DNA of 64,000 nucleotides from Cotesia glomerata. Taxonomy: Eukaryota; Arthropoda; Insecta; Hymenoptera; Braconidae. Positions 9,601-19,839 of the stretch are shown here, piece by piece. Below the pieces are notes generated by a model. The model had not been told where the DNA came from. It was given only the letters and a program-made list of their open reading frames with translations, and made no database searches. Made by a program: the position numbers and the translations under genes. The stretch spans positions 23,318,144-23,382,143 of the forward strand of contig NC_058162.1 in the NCBI RefSeq assembly GCF_020080835.1. Reading direction: 5' to 3'. The stretch's first letter is position 1; every line of letters starts with the position of its first letter.

Positions 9601-11724
9601 ACGTCACAAACCAAAATAAAACTCGTGAATAATAAAAAACAACAGAAATAAAACATGCGTTTTTACTACGACAGTCATGATTGTTTAATTTGTCATTTAT
9701 TAATTCCAACTACATGTGATTTTTTCGTATTTTGTGATTTTGGATGCGATAAAAAATGGAAATTTTTAGAATTTTTTTTATTGACAAAATTATTACAAAA
9801 TAATAAAAAAAAATTTTCATTTGTAAAAAACTTGAAAAACTATAAGTGCAATTTCTAAAAAATATTTTTTTGTTATTATTTAATAAATGAAAAAATATCA
9901 AAAAATTAAAAACGTCGGCTAACTTTAGTATTATTTAAATATTTTAATCATACTGAATTCAAAAGACATCTATTAATTTTAAAAATTTTTATAACAATTA
10001 AATTATAATGAAAAAAATCCCACATGTACACGGAAAGAACAAGATTACACTGGATAACATTCCAGATTATCCTCAGTGACTCTAGTGAAAAGAAATTTCA
10101 GATAGTAGAAGAAATGTAAGACGTCTTCTAATTTCAGTATCATTTATTTTATTATTTTTAAGGTGTCAAAGTTAATCGCTGCTCGTATATTTAAATTGTA
10201 AAATTTTAATACTGTCAACATCTATTTTTTGACAATTTTTAAGAATTTTTTATCTATAAATTCTTGTAAAAAAGTTTTTGCGTATAGAAATTATAAAAAA
10301 CTATTAATTAAAAATCAGATGTCTGTTGGATTTTAGTTCAGTAAAATTTTAGGTTATTTTACAATTCAATTCCAATATTTTGGTTACTTATTATTTTATT
10401 TTTAAATATTATTAAAATAATTATGTATTTCCTCATTTCTGTCTATTTTATAAGTCTGAATTCAAAAATTAGCATTTTTAATTTATCAAAATACACAAAT
10501 AAATCCAAATTTTATAGTAAAAAGTTTGTATTGAAGAAAATGGAGTACAAAGTTCAACAAAATGGCGACCTGCGCGCGCATAATAATGAAGTAACCTATT
10601 TATAATTCTAAACTGTTGATAATAAGTAATTATTTATAAAAGATTGTTTATTTGATTAAAAAAAAATTCTAAAATACAATTCCGAAATTTAACAACCAAA
10701 TTCAGTAAAACAAAATATCACTTTAAATATTTATTCCTAAAACTTTGAATAAAAAAAAATTGAATTGTTAATATTTCAATAACATGCAGCGATTAAACTT
10801 TTTCGATCCAAAAAACAAAAACACTAATTTACAAAATTCCAATTTCAGCCAGCGAAAGAACTGAACAAGCAACCAGAAACCCTAGTAAGCAGTAAAGCTG
10901 ACCAAAAACAAGACTCAAAAGATCCATCTGAGACGGATAAAGTGAAACGCGCTGTATCAGAGCCATTTTTAGCATTAAAAGAATCAGCGACGCGTGAAAA
11001 ACATCACCGCCATCGAAGAACCAAAAGAAATCACAACCCGCGACCACCAACGAGATTTGGTTACGAGATCGCTGATCTCGATTCCTTTCTTACAAAGGCG
11101 TCAATAGAGCGTCCGGCAAACATTCCAGTTGTTTTGTCATTTCCTACGACGTTGTACCAGACTCAAGGTGGGGGTCAAGACGAGATAGCATTGCCTCTAG
11201 GCACCGTGGTCAATGCGGTTTTCAAGAACCAAGCCTGGCTGTACGTCCAGACACCTCATGGCCAGGAAGGCTACGTAGGGTACGCAGCGTGCCTTCCTCT
11301 GGGCATCCTGCCTCAACCCACATGTGGCCCCTGCTGGGAAGACTCTACTGACGTGTTCCCCAGGCCCATCGGGAACATGACTGACACTGAGAAGCTCAGA
11401 GACACCAGGTCCGAATGTGGAGTCCGTGAACGCTCCTCCAGGGTGCGTCGTGGCCATCGCGACGCAGTTTCTGCCTGCGGAGAACGCAGTGTTGACAGGT
11501 TGTATCTTCGAGCTGCTGCCAACGCCAGGACCAAGGGCTCTAGGCAGACTCTTCTGGTCATCCGAAGCGACTACGAGGGCCGAGGAAGTAATTCCATCAG
11601 TGTTTCCAAGGGCGATGTCGTTGCTTTGCTCAGCGATCATGTCCAAGGATGGTTCTGGGTCAGGTCTAGAGACAGTAGGGAAGGTTTTATTCCTGCTGTA
11701 ATTGCTGGCCATGGATTCTTGTGA
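3638..11724 (+). CDS. SH3-domain protein, 3' part of gene
   Basis: Three exons join in frame. The first, 3638-3732, is preceded by TTTTCAG, followed by GTATTA, and enters in phase 1. The second is 4040-4426, after TTCTAG and before GTATTA. The third, 10849-11724, follows TTTCAG and ends with TGA. The visible product is about 451 residues. The N-terminal parts are charged and low complexity, with an S/P/T run and a K/S-rich run (RSVKSIKSIKTKEST). The last exon has a basic linker (KHHRHRRTKRNHN) and two SH3-like modules. The first is at about 11120-11290, with ALPLGT, the WLYVQTPHGQEGYV pattern and a terminal AACLPLG. The second is at about 11550-11718, with VSKGDVVALL, GWFWVRSRDSREGFIPA typical of SH3 ligand-groove and 3-10 helix positions. 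SH3 modules bind proline-rich partners, so an adaptor role is inferred. The start codon and earlier exons lie outside or were not found. Intron 4427-10848 is packed with transposons. No orthologue recognised. Confidence 0.8.
4448..4640 (-). mobile_element. Retroelement-like fragment with hammerhead-like motif
   Basis: A degenerate GCCGAC end (4448-4462) is followed by a sequence whose minus strand reads CTGATGA (4584-4578), a 5-bp stem GACTC/GAGTC closed by AATAAA, then GAAAC (4560-4556) and GTCGC. CTGATGA, stem II, GAAAC is the conserved core order of hammerhead ribozymes, which are carried by Penelope-like elements and other retroposons. Neither a complete stem I nor a stem III is evident, so activity is not shown. 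Confidence 0.45.
5257..5781. mobile_element. Foldback element, 525 bp, CCGAACAAAAACAG ends
   Basis: Almost the whole length is a palindrome. The left arm runs from CCGAACAAAAACAGTTTCAC to about 5490, and the right arm from about 5560 to CTGTTTTTGTTCGG at 5781. The arms share AATCGCGCCAAGTCCACGTT and long A/T tracts, leaving a loop of roughly 70 bases. A related element lies at 7325-7769, and a lone right end at 54655-54696. No coding capacity. Confidence 0.75.
5860..6183. mobile_element. Palindrome whose arms carry a tRNA-Met 3' end
   Basis: A 324-bp near-perfect inverted repeat. The outer part of each arm matches the T-arm and acceptor of a tRNA: stem GTGAG, loop TTCATAC, stem CTCAC, then AGGAGGC and ACCA, followed by AATGTTTTG. 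In the left arm the complement starts TGGTGCCTCC, the form of a retroelement primer-binding site. The inner part encodes serine/glutamate-rich peptides that read nearly the same on both strands (86 and 88 codons) because of the palindrome. Treat these as a by-product unless homologues are found. Confidence 0.65.
6624..7841. mobile_element. TTAA-flanked DNA transposon, piggyBac-like ends, non-autonomous
   Basis: The block TTAACCCTTCAGTACCC (6624-6640) is repeated inverted as GGGTACTGAAGGGTTAA (7825-7841). TTAA target sites with ends starting CCC fit the piggyBac superfamily (established knowledge); the assignment is inference. There is no transposase frame. The subterminal motif CGCGCCAAGTACACGTCC (about 6693) is shared with the foldback element nested inside at 7325-7769. 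Confidence 0.65.
7325..7769. mobile_element. Foldback element nested in TTAA transposon
   Basis: The left arm starts CACAAAAAACAGTTTCACTG and contains CCGCGCCAAGTACACGTCCA. The right arm is its inverted copy ending CAGTGAAACTGTTTTTTGTG at 7769. Arms are about 180-190 bases with a loop around 7520-7590. It is the same family as 5257-5781, but arm sequence has changed on both sides together, which is expected of foldback DNA kept homogeneous by arm-to-arm conversion. Confidence 0.75.
7868..8534. mobile_element. Long palindrome with a hairpin in each arm, TTAA-flanked
   Basis: It begins TTAAGAAAGGTTTACATTTT and ends AAAATGTAAACCCTTCTTAA, so the ends are inverted and TTAA sits at both borders. 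Arms of about 240 bases include CCTCTATTGGACAAACGAAA and its complement. Each arm holds its own perfect hairpin, TCTTCGATAGATAATTTAAT and partner, at about 8003-8050 and 8358-8403. The loop is about 8110-8285. A diverged relative of the arm hairpin, flanked by ACGCTCTG / CAGAGCG, occurs at 15262-15325. Confidence 0.7.
9745..9932. mobile_element. GCCGAC-family MITE
   Basis: The right end reads AAACGTCGGCTAACTTTAGT (9912-9931), inverted relative to TTAGCCGAC ends. Interior blocks TTTCATTTGT, AAAAACTTGAAAAACTATAA and GTGCAATTTC match the family in reverse orientation. Confidence 0.6.
10029..10125. mobile_element. AGAACAAGAT-family MITE, left-end fragment
   Basis: After a TA dinucleotide comes CACGGAAAGAACAAGATTAC and ACTGGATAACAT, then AATTTCAGATAGTAG, all shared with the copies at 35768-35900 and 51907-52809. 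The right inverted end is not present. Confidence 0.5.
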
Positions 11725-11789
11725 TTTATTACTACACTGATAGAAAGTTAGCTTGACTTTAGAAAAATAATTTTATAATAAGGAAAAGC

Positions 11790-11795
11790 AATAAA
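11790..11795 (+). terminator. Candidate poly(A) signal of the SH3-domain gene
   Basis: AATAAA occurs 66 bases after the stop codon, inside the left part of the transposable element. It is the first canonical hexamer downstream. Use is inferred. Confidence 0.35.
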
Positions 11796-11948
11796 TTTTT
11801 TAAGTCAAGAAAAAAAATTCTTGAGCGAAGATAAAATTTTTGGTTTAAAAAAAATTTATTGACTCAAAAATGTTTTTTTCTTGGCCCAAGAAATTTATTG
11901 TTTTCATTGTAGTATACAGAAAAAAAATTTTTTTTGGTGTCACGTTAA

Positions 11949-12447
11949 ATGATCCCTGCAATTTAATACCACGACAACTGATCCCTAAAATTATAGTCAA
12001 TATGATCCCACCGTGAGGTTCAGAGGGGTAAAAAGTACAGGGATAAAAGTATGAGAATATGTAAAGTTATCAGTGAATATAAGCGCGATAAATTAATGGC
12101 ATATGGTCGTGACCTAGTTTATAATATTATCAATTAATTTCGCGTATTTATTTATTTGTATATTGTATATAAAAATATTGTTCAAAAGTTTCATGTGTAA
12201 AAGAAAATATGAAATAAAATCAAATATGTATCGTAATAATTTTATGTGTTGGTCTACTGTCGAATAAACACACACAAAATTCATGAAAAAAGGCACAACA
12301 CGTTAACAAGCTTATGTGTTGGTCTACTGTCAAATAAATACACATAAAATTCATGATAAAAGGGCAAAACACGGTGGGTGGGATCAGTTGTCAGTGGGAA
12401 TAGTAGTCGCGGTATCAGATGTCGTGGTATTAAATTCCCGGGATCAA
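11949..12447. mobile_element. Nested element, TGATCCC ends, with a 70-bp internal duplication
   Basis: The left end contains GATCCCTGCAATTTAATACC then ACGAC. The right end has GTCGTGGTATTAAATTCCCG then GGATCA, an inverted match of about 25 bases. Inside, a block starting TTATGTGTTGGTCTACTGTC at 12242 recurs at 12312 with few changes, a direct tandem duplication. It interrupts the CACTGATAG-family element, so it is the younger insertion. Confidence 0.6.
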
Positions 12448-13103
12448 TACAAAAATTTATATGCTTAAAACAAGTAAAATAATATATTAAGTCGGTAATA
12501 TCTTGAACCAACGTTACCGTCTATTTTAATTCAAGAGAAAGAAATTCTTGGGCGAAGTTGTATACATCTCATTTTAAAACAACCAAGTTTTTTGATTCGA
12601 AAATCAAATTTTAAGTCAAAAGAATTGAAGTACTCAAAACAAGAATGACATTTTGAAGAAAAAGTTTTTCTTGAATCAAGTCATTTTTTTATCAGTGAAT
12701 AAATTTCTTGAGTCAAGAAAAAAAATTTTTGAGCAAAGATAAAATTCTTGGTTTAAAAAAAAAATTTATTAACTAAAAAATTTTTTTTCTTATCCCAAGA
12801 AATTTATTGTTTTACATTGTAGTACACAGAAAAAGAAATTTTCTTGAATCAAGTAAATAATTTTGAATAATTTCATTTTCTTGATTTAAGTAGAAAATTC
12901 TTAAACTAAAAAATTTTTCTTGATTTAAGTAAATTTAACTTAATTAAAGAATTTTCCGTCTTGATCCAAAACAATGAAACTTAAAAATATTTTCTTAGTT
13001 CAAGAATTTTTGTCTTGAGTCAAGCTAACCTTTCTATCAATGTATGTAATTTGTAAATAAATTTATGATTATCTATTCTATAAAAACTAATTCACTAAAA
13101 AAA

Positions 13104-13109
13104 TTTATT
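13104..13109 (-). terminator. Candidate poly(A) signal of the SLC23 gene
   Basis: TTTATT on the plus strand gives AATAAA on the coding strand about 105 bases beyond the stop codon, before the transposable element. Use is inferred. Confidence 0.35.
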
Positions 13110-13213
13110 TAATTATTAATTTATTTAAATGTTAAATATCAATATTATAAACAAGTAAATAAACGTTTTAACTATAAAAAAAAAAAAATTGTTACTAAAT
13201 TCTAACCTAAAGT

Positions 13214-16200
13214 TCAATTTTCTACGTCGTATCTATTCTTCTTCCGACAATTACGCGCTCTGGGTCGGTAAGTCGGCATGAAAGGTAAATACGAAGTCCA
13301 CTTCCATTTCCTGAGAAGCGTCATGCCGACCGGAAAGTCAAAAGTATTTGGAATGTATTCGCCGTCTGTTTTATCATCAGCTTCATCAAAGTTGAGCGCC
13401 ATTTCGTTGGCCCAAGCGTCTAACCCTCTTTCTTCGCTGGTTCCAGGAATAATATTGTCCAGGAAACAACCGACGAACCCGCCGACAAGGATGGTGGTAC
13501 TGAGGAGGACAGTAATTACTCCGTCGGCTATTTCGTTCCCTGTTTTTATCACATCAGAGTTCTGGATCATCCACTTGGACAGAACTAGCGGGAAGAATAT
13601 TGAAAATCCTAGAATGTACAAGTTCCTGGCGGAGTTTAGGTTAATGTACTGCAGCGCTGACAACCCGAAGGCAGCGATCATCCCGAACATCACGCAGAAA
13701 ATTCCTCCGACGATCGGCTCGGGAATAATAATGAAAACAGCGCCGAATTTGCTGATCAATCCTTGCAGAACCATCAGCACGCATGCCCACTGGATTACTC
13801 GCCTGCTTCCGACTTTGGTGACGCCGATGGTTCCGACGTTTTCTCCAAATGTGTTGGTTCCGTTCCCGCTGCCCCAGAGACCTGCCAGAACTGTTCCCAG
13901 ACCTTCAATGGCGATTCCGCGGTTTATTGCGTGGACTGGCGGAGGCGGCGCTCCGCACATTCTTGAAGTTGTCGGGTAGTAACTAATGGACTCCACCGTG
14001 CATGCTAGCACGCCTGCCAACATCCCCAGCACTCCCGACAAGCTTACTGTTGGGGTTCCCCACTGTCCTGGGTACGGAACTCGGAACCAAGGAGAGTCTT
14101 CGATTATCTTCAGCTTGGTGTCCGTTCGCCCTGGGTGTCCCACTGGAAGGTGATTTGTGATTGTCAGGATACCACAAATTGCCCACATTACTACGATTGT
14201 CAGCAGTACTGGGAACAATTTGAACAAGGCGAACCAGATAACCTTAAAGCCTTCGCTCTTTCGGTATACTATCAGTGGCACTGATACGTTTACTAGCAGT
14301 TGAGAGTAGACTGTTAGCATGATTATTGTCCTGGAATATTTTTAAAGGTTGTTTATTTTTATTTTATATTTTTAAAAATAAAATAAATCAAACTAAAAAA
14401 TATAAAATGATTTTTTTTTTAAATTATTTAAAGTAATTCAAAATTGTAAAAGTGCAAATAAAGTGCACGAAACGTCGCTAAATAATAAAGTGTCTTCTAA
14501 AGCGTTTTATTAAGACCCTACATCCTCTTAACTTTGATTAATTATGTAATTCAAAATTATTTTATATTTATTAGTTTTGTATGATACTAAAGTTAGCCGG
14601 CATTAAACAATTTTTTATTTTTTTCAGAAATTAAATTACAAGTAAAAAAATATTTGAAAAAAATTGCACAGGTTATTTTTCAAATTTTCTACATGGGAAA
14701 ATTTTTCTTTTAATTTTTTTGTAATAATTTTTTCAATGAGAAAAATTATTCAAGTTTTATATATTGGCTAATTTAATTCTCAAGAAGTTATAATAGACCA
14801 AGAAAGTCAATAATACTAAAGTTAGCCGACTGAAAATAAATATTTTCATCTTTTCCTGTAAAACTGATGAATAAGTCTTAAAAACTTATCTTTGGGAAAG
14901 TTCCTAATTTCAAGGAAAATTTAATTTTTCATGAGTTTTTTCAGAGAATTATTTCCACAAGGGTTCCTACAAGAAGTTTTAATAACTCTTCTGACAGAGT
15001 TCCAAATCTTGCAAAAAATCTGATTTTTTTAAGTCGAATGAAGAGTTTTTCTGACAATAAGAATTTTTCTGACTTTTTAAGAAAATAAAAAACTTCATGA
15101 ACTATTAATTATTATTCGTACTTATTGAAATTTTTTCACAGTTATTTCAGAGAAATTTTTCCACAAGAGACGTCTTTAATTTTTAGATTTCTTTTCATTA
15201 AGAGCCGGTCTCTATGATTGCAGCTTTTCATTTTTCTTCTAAACACAGAAGATTTCCGAAAAAAACGCTCTGCTAAGTAATAGATTTTTTAATTATCTAT
15301 TTTATATCAGAGCGTTTTTTTCCAAATTCTCATTTGTTTAAGAGCCCTGACGGATCCAAAGTGCGGTAGAGTATGACACCGTAAATTACGGAGATTTTAC
15401 GGCAAAGTACCGTGATTGTACAGTAATTTACCGTTATTGTACGGTAATATACCGTGATTGTACGGTAAAATACCGTAATTGTTAGTAAAATACTATAATT
15501 ATCCGGTAAAAAAAGTACTGTTTTTGTACGCTAAAGTACCATAATTGTACGGTAATGTACCGTAATTGTACGGTAACTTATCATTAAAATAAGGTATATT
15601 TGACGGTAGGTTACCATTGAAATACGGTAGTGCGGAAAGTTCAGAAGTATATATTCTACCGTTTTTTCACCGTACGCTACCGTAATTGTACCGTAATTTT
15701 ATCGTTCTATACCGTATTTTACCGTTCTTTACTGTACGTTACGGTGTTTTACGGTTACTACCTTGCAAGTAGAATGCTACTGTAATCTACGGTGGCCATA
15801 CGGTATATCGACCGTATTTTTACCGTATAATACCGTAATTCTACGGTATTTCAGATCCTCCAGGGAGAGAAACATAAAACTGCAATTAGCTTTATCATCA
15901 CGAGTGCAACAAGGATAGTACCGTTTCTCGCCGTGAGTGCGACACGAGAAAAAGATGGGATCGGATCTTAATTAAATTAAAACAAAAAAATATTTTTTAA
16001 AAATTGCACTTAAGTACAGTTTTTTATAAATAAAATTTTTTTTTATTTTTTTGTAATAATTTTTCAATAAAAAAAATTTTTTTAATCTTTAATGTCGGCT
16101 ACTTAATTTTCATAAAAAGTCAACATTTTTATGTAATGCTTCGGTGTGTTAAAAAATGCATTGTTGCAACATTAGATGCAATTTTTTTAAAAATGTTTTT

Positions 16201-19200
16201 TAATAGTTATTTATTTGTTGTAAAAATCACAAAAGTGACAGAGATGTCGGCTAACTTCAGTTTCACGTCAAGTTAATAAAACAAAGTGTTTTAATAATAA
16301 TAACTTTTCTAACCAAATTTTTGTTATATTGTTTTATATAACTACTTATTATAATTACAATAATTATTTTTTAAAAATTAATCCTTACCCAGCAGCAATA
16401 CCCCAATGTTGAGAAGCTGCAGCAGCAGCATTCTCAAACAGCGACAGCCCAACCAGAGAAACAGTAGGTACAATTGTCAAGGGAGTGATGAACTTCAACA
16501 AGTACCCGACAATTCCTCCGAATCCGATGATCACTTGGAACAGCGCTGAGACTGCAATTGCTCCAGATAGCTCTCTCATGCGGACCTGCCAAAGCTCCGT
16601 CCTGTTTTCTGAGCTCATTTTGCTCAGCTCTTCCTCTGGAGGACACTTCCACTGTGGAAGACTCAGAATCGCCAATGTAGGAACTAGGAAGGATATAGTT
16701 CCGCCTTGGACCAGCGGAAGTCTGCAGCCGAACGTAGTCTGGATCATTGTCACCAGACCGGTGACGAATATCATCGTCGAGATTATGTAACTCCTGGACG
16801 GGTCGTCCTCTGCCATGCAAAGCGCTGGAGTCAGAATGAAGGGAATTGACACAATTGCTCCGATCATTGTAAGATAATGCTGAAATATTTCATTTTGTTA
16901 TTAATTAATATCTAAAATTTTTTAATGATAATTTTTTGTGTTTTAGGATCATTCATGTTCAATTAATGAAAATTTAAATATTGTATAAAGTATAAGAATA
17001 TTTTTTTTCGCATATTTTTTTGAGTCTGAGCCCATAACCTGTTTTGTTGATATAATGGAAAACCGTAAGTAAATTTTTAACAATTAGGTATCAAAATTGT
17101 GAATTAAAATTAATTTAGCATGTATTTAATAATTGTAAGAATTTTATAACAAATAAATTATGATAAAAAAAAATTGACATTCAGAAATTTTAAAAAATAA
17201 AAAATGCAATTTTTTAAAAATGATTTTTTGGGACAAATTTTTTTTTTAAATAAAATTAAAAAATTGTTAAGCAACTACTAACTTTAATGTCATAAATTGT
17301 GATTCTTAGGACCAGTTTTTTGATCCAGGATAAAATTTTATCCAGAATAAATTATTGTCAGTATATCTTCACTTATGAACTATACAAAAAAAAAAATAAA
17401 TATATCTTTATAAAATAAATTATTTCAGGATTTGATAAAATTGTATCTTTGATTGAAAAACTAGCTCTTAGTATAAAAGTTTTTTTAGACTTATGTTGAT
17501 GTGTTACATTTTCTTTTTTTCTTTTAATTTAACTTCTGGATAATTGATTAGATGTAATGATCAGATGTCTTCACTGATTTTTGTTCATAAAAAGTCAAAA
17601 AATTAAATTAGTGGAATTTTATTTATTTTCATTTTATTCTTCATTTCAATGAATTTATGAATATAATTTGAAGAACTATGAATTATAAATTTTTCTATTA
17701 TATTTGTTCAATTTCAAAATTATCTTATCCTCTCTAAACCATCCATGGAAGGTCAGAATTCACAAATTTTTTCTAAAAATCAGAAAAATATTTAATCATG
17801 CCCTAGCGGTTTTGTAAATGCCGAAAAAATGTCGCAATTATAGTATTAATGCGGTATTTTTTCAGCATTTTTTCGGTTGTTTTGGTCAGTTTTTTTATCG
17901 AAAAATTACGGAACATTTACCGTAAAAATGCGATACATTTACGCTGAAAATGCGGCATATTTACGGTAATAAGGCGGTAAAATGACTGTATTAAAACCAT
18001 ATTTAAAAAATGGTGTCAAATTAAATAACGCTCGGACTGGGATTCGAACCCAGAACCTCCTGGGGACATGTCGGCTACTCTACCATTTGAGCTACCCGGT
18101 CTATACCATATTGTTTTTTTGCTTATTCTATATACATTAAGCCACACCGTCCATCTTACGATAAGCATATTTAAAATTAAATAATATAATTATATATGTG
18201 AAACAATATAACTTTTCGATTTTAGAAAATTTGCAATTTTCTAAGTGAGAAATTAAAAATTGAAATTAAAATTAGAATATATTTACTTAACATATGTATT
18301 ATTTTATATTAATTATCGCTAAATACCTAATTAAAAAATAATATTCTACATATTTTTTATTCAAAAACAGTATTTGTTTTTGCAAAGTAGCGATGGAGAA
18401 TAAAAAGCAAAATTTGAAATTTTTCATTTTATTCATTTCTAACATAGAAGTGAACTAAAAATAAAACTAAATCTTTAATAATTGTCCATTATGTCAGAAA
18501 ATATTCGGCAAAATTACTGTATTATTACGGTAATTATTTGGAATTTTTTGGGTAAAATTTGGGCATTAATGCGGTAATTGTATAGTATATTTTTGGTAAC
18601 TGTACAGCATAAGTGCAGTATACATACTGGATAACTACAGTATAAAAACTGGCCAAAACAACTATAGTTTAACCGCATTATTACCGAATTATAACGGTAA
18701 ATATACGGCATGAGCATAAATGCCGAAAAATTACGGTATTTTTACGGCATTATCAAAACCGCGAGGGTGATATGGTGATGCTTTTTTTTACATAATTTAT
18801 CCAGTTTTTCATACTCTTGAAGGAAAAAAAATAGTATGGTACTCTAGAAATTAATTTTTGAATAATATCAGTGAAAAATAAAACAATTAGGGATTTTTTT
18901 TTTACTTTTAAACTCCAAATAAAGAATATTTAAACTTTTTATAAATAATTTATAAATGAAGAATAAGATGAAAAAAATCTTATTCTTCACAATGAAGAAT
19001 AAGATAAAATAAAAATATTTTTGATAGCTCAATTTCTTATATTATCAAATTCTTTCGTTTATACTTCAGACCTGGGCCCATAACCTGTTTTTAATTAGTA
19101 ATGGAAGACAATAAGTAAATTTTTAATAATAATAAATCAAAATTTAGATTTAAAGTAAGTTTTTTCAGACTTGATCTGAAATTTTCATATTTTTTTCAGA

Positions 19201-19686
19201 TTATTTTTACCTGGAGCGCCATAAAAAGACAGAGATACCAAGGAGGCGCGTCATCGATCCCATAAGTGAGTCCCGTGGGTCTCTCGGGTTTTTCTTTCTT
19301 CCGAGGATTATCAGTGTTGTCCATTGACTGAAAGATAAAAATTACTTATGAAGTACTTACTTGTGTTACTATCGGTAATTACTCAGCCTTGAATTCCTTA
19401 GATAAAAAACATGAAATAGACTAATGATGTTTTGTGTACTGTTAAATTAATATTCATCAGTTCTCGCAATTATTTCGATAGAATTATAGAATAAATTTAT
19501 TGTAATAATTTTTTCCAACGATACTAAACAATTATATTACATAATTGGAGTAAAAAATGATTAAGAAAATGTAACTTTGAAATAATTACCGAGAACCTTG
19601 AATATTAAACTGATAATGAACTTGAATTTATTGTATCGATTATTGGAATCGTGATTTATTACACTCACCACATCAGATAGCTCCAT
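13214..19686 (-). CDS. SLC23-family nucleobase/ascorbate transporter
   Basis: Four coding exons on the minus strand: 19686-19669 (MELSDV), 19327-19211, 16879-16389 and 14330-13214, all with GT-AG borders and matching phases, giving about 580 residues. The family transports ascorbate or nucleobases across membranes with sodium or proton coupling. Visible family marks are YGIDDAPPWYLC before helix 1; the LQH motif at residues 44-46; the family-like stretch GENVGTIGVTKVGSRRV; and PEPIVGGIFCVMFGMIAA followed by SARNLYILGFS, the substrate-domain signature. A long extracellular loop (KCPPEEELSKMSSENRTE) carries an N-R-T glycosylation site. Length is normal for the family (about 550-650). Substrate cannot be decided here; insect members are poorly characterised. 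Convergent with the SH3-domain gene. Introns are rich in MITEs. Confidence 0.93.
14440..14478 (+). other. Degenerate hammerhead-like stem with GAAACGTCGC
   Basis: GTGCA (14452) and TGCAC (14464) pair around an AATAAAG loop and are followed by GAAACGTCGC (14469-14478). The arrangement parallels the minus-strand motif at 4590-4551, which has the same loop and tail but a different stem. The expected CTGATGA box is eroded to ATTGTAA. It sits in an SLC23 intron. Confidence 0.35.
14582..14780. mobile_element. GCCGAC-family MITE
   Basis: The left end GATACTAAAGTTAGCCGGCA is followed by the standard interior (TTGCACAGG, TTTTTCAAATTTTCTACATG), and the right end TTGGCTAATTTAATTCTC is worn. Another lone left end occurs at about 14815-14835. 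Both are in the SLC23 intron. Confidence 0.6.
15262..15325. repeat. Hairpin related to the 8-kb arm hairpins
   Basis: ACGCTCTG ... AATAGATTTTTTAATTATCTATT ... CAGAGCG forms an imperfect hairpin with the same design as those at 8003-8050 and 8358-8403 (CGCTTCGCTC with TAGATAATTAATTATCTA). This suggests a shared origin. Confidence 0.4.
15345..15865. mobile_element. CCCT-ended element full of TACGGTA palindromes
   Basis: The left end CCCTGACGGATC and right end GATCCTCCAGGG are inverted with two mismatches. The interior is a dense series of TACGGTAA, TTACCGTA, ATTGTACGGT and related words that pair with one another, so the strand can fold at many registers. No coding capacity. A second element of the same style is at 17801-18767. 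Confidence 0.6.
15965..16115. mobile_element. GCCGAC-family MITE, right half
   Basis: It carries the block AAAAATTGCACTTAAG and ends ATGTCGGCTACTTAATTTTC (16092-16111). The left half is missing, and the sequence instead joins unrelated DNA. A further partial end, GATGTCGGCTAACTTCAG, is at 16243-16260. Confidence 0.5.
17801..18767. mobile_element. CCCT-ended element with TACGGTAA repeats, carrying a tRNA-like insert
   Basis: The ends CCCTAGCGGTTTTG and CAAAACCGCGAGGG are inverted with one mismatch. The terminal 150-200 bases on each side repeat ATGCCGAAAAA, TTACGGTA and TACGGCAT. The middle (about 18000-18500) is different and includes a tRNA-like sequence, so it is probably an insertion. It lies in the SLC23 intron between exons 2 and 3. 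Confidence 0.6.
18031..18104 (-). tRNA. tRNA-like sequence, probably a pseudogene or SINE head
   Basis: Read on the minus strand it has an A-box-like D arm (TAGCTCAAATGGTAGAGT) and a perfect T arm (CTGGG, TTCGAAT, CCCAG). The acceptor strands GACCGGG and TCCGAGC pair only in part, and the bases at the anticodon stem positions (GCCGA and CCAGG) do not pair, so a working tRNA is unlikely. A degenerate tRNA or tRNA-derived SINE promoter fits better. Confidence 0.45.
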
Positions 19687-19775
19687 ATTTTAATTTTTAA
19701 TTAACTAATTAAAATTTAATAATCTGCGTCAATTTATTTGATCTCGGCAATTGACTCAATGGAAAATAGACAGTT

Positions 19776-19776
<1 letters not shown>

Positions 19777-19836
<60 letters not shown>
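19777..19836. repeat. (TA)n microsatellite
   Basis: A run of about 30 TA dinucleotides about 90 bases upstream of the SLC23 start codon, on its 5' side. Confidence 0.95.

Positions 19837-19839
<3 letters not shown>

Larger units (their letters stand above)
11735..13042. mobile_element. CACTGATAG-family element between two convergent genes
   Basis: The left end CACTGATAGAAAGTTAGCTT (11735) is mirrored by the right end ending AGCTAACCTTTCTATCAATG (13042). TA dinucleotides flank both. The interior has many repeats of TTCTTGA(A/G)TCAAG-type palindromic words. It starts 10 bases after the SH3-gene stop codon and ends about 170 bases short of the SLC23 stop codon, so both 3' untranslated regions probably run into it. 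A second element (11949-12447) is nested inside. Relatives lie at 21575-22028 and 40804-41159. Confidence 0.7.

Noticed and set aside
11197..11712. 171-codon minus-strand frame across the SH3 exon
   Set aside because: Antisense shadow of the SH3-coding exon, which has matching splice phases and clear domain motifs.
13278..13979. 233-codon plus-strand frame across the SLC23 last exon
   Set aside because: Antisense shadow; the minus strand carries the transporter signatures.
18031..18104. Functional tRNA gene
   Set aside because: Acceptor and anticodon stems do not pair, so only a tRNA-like or pseudo call is made.
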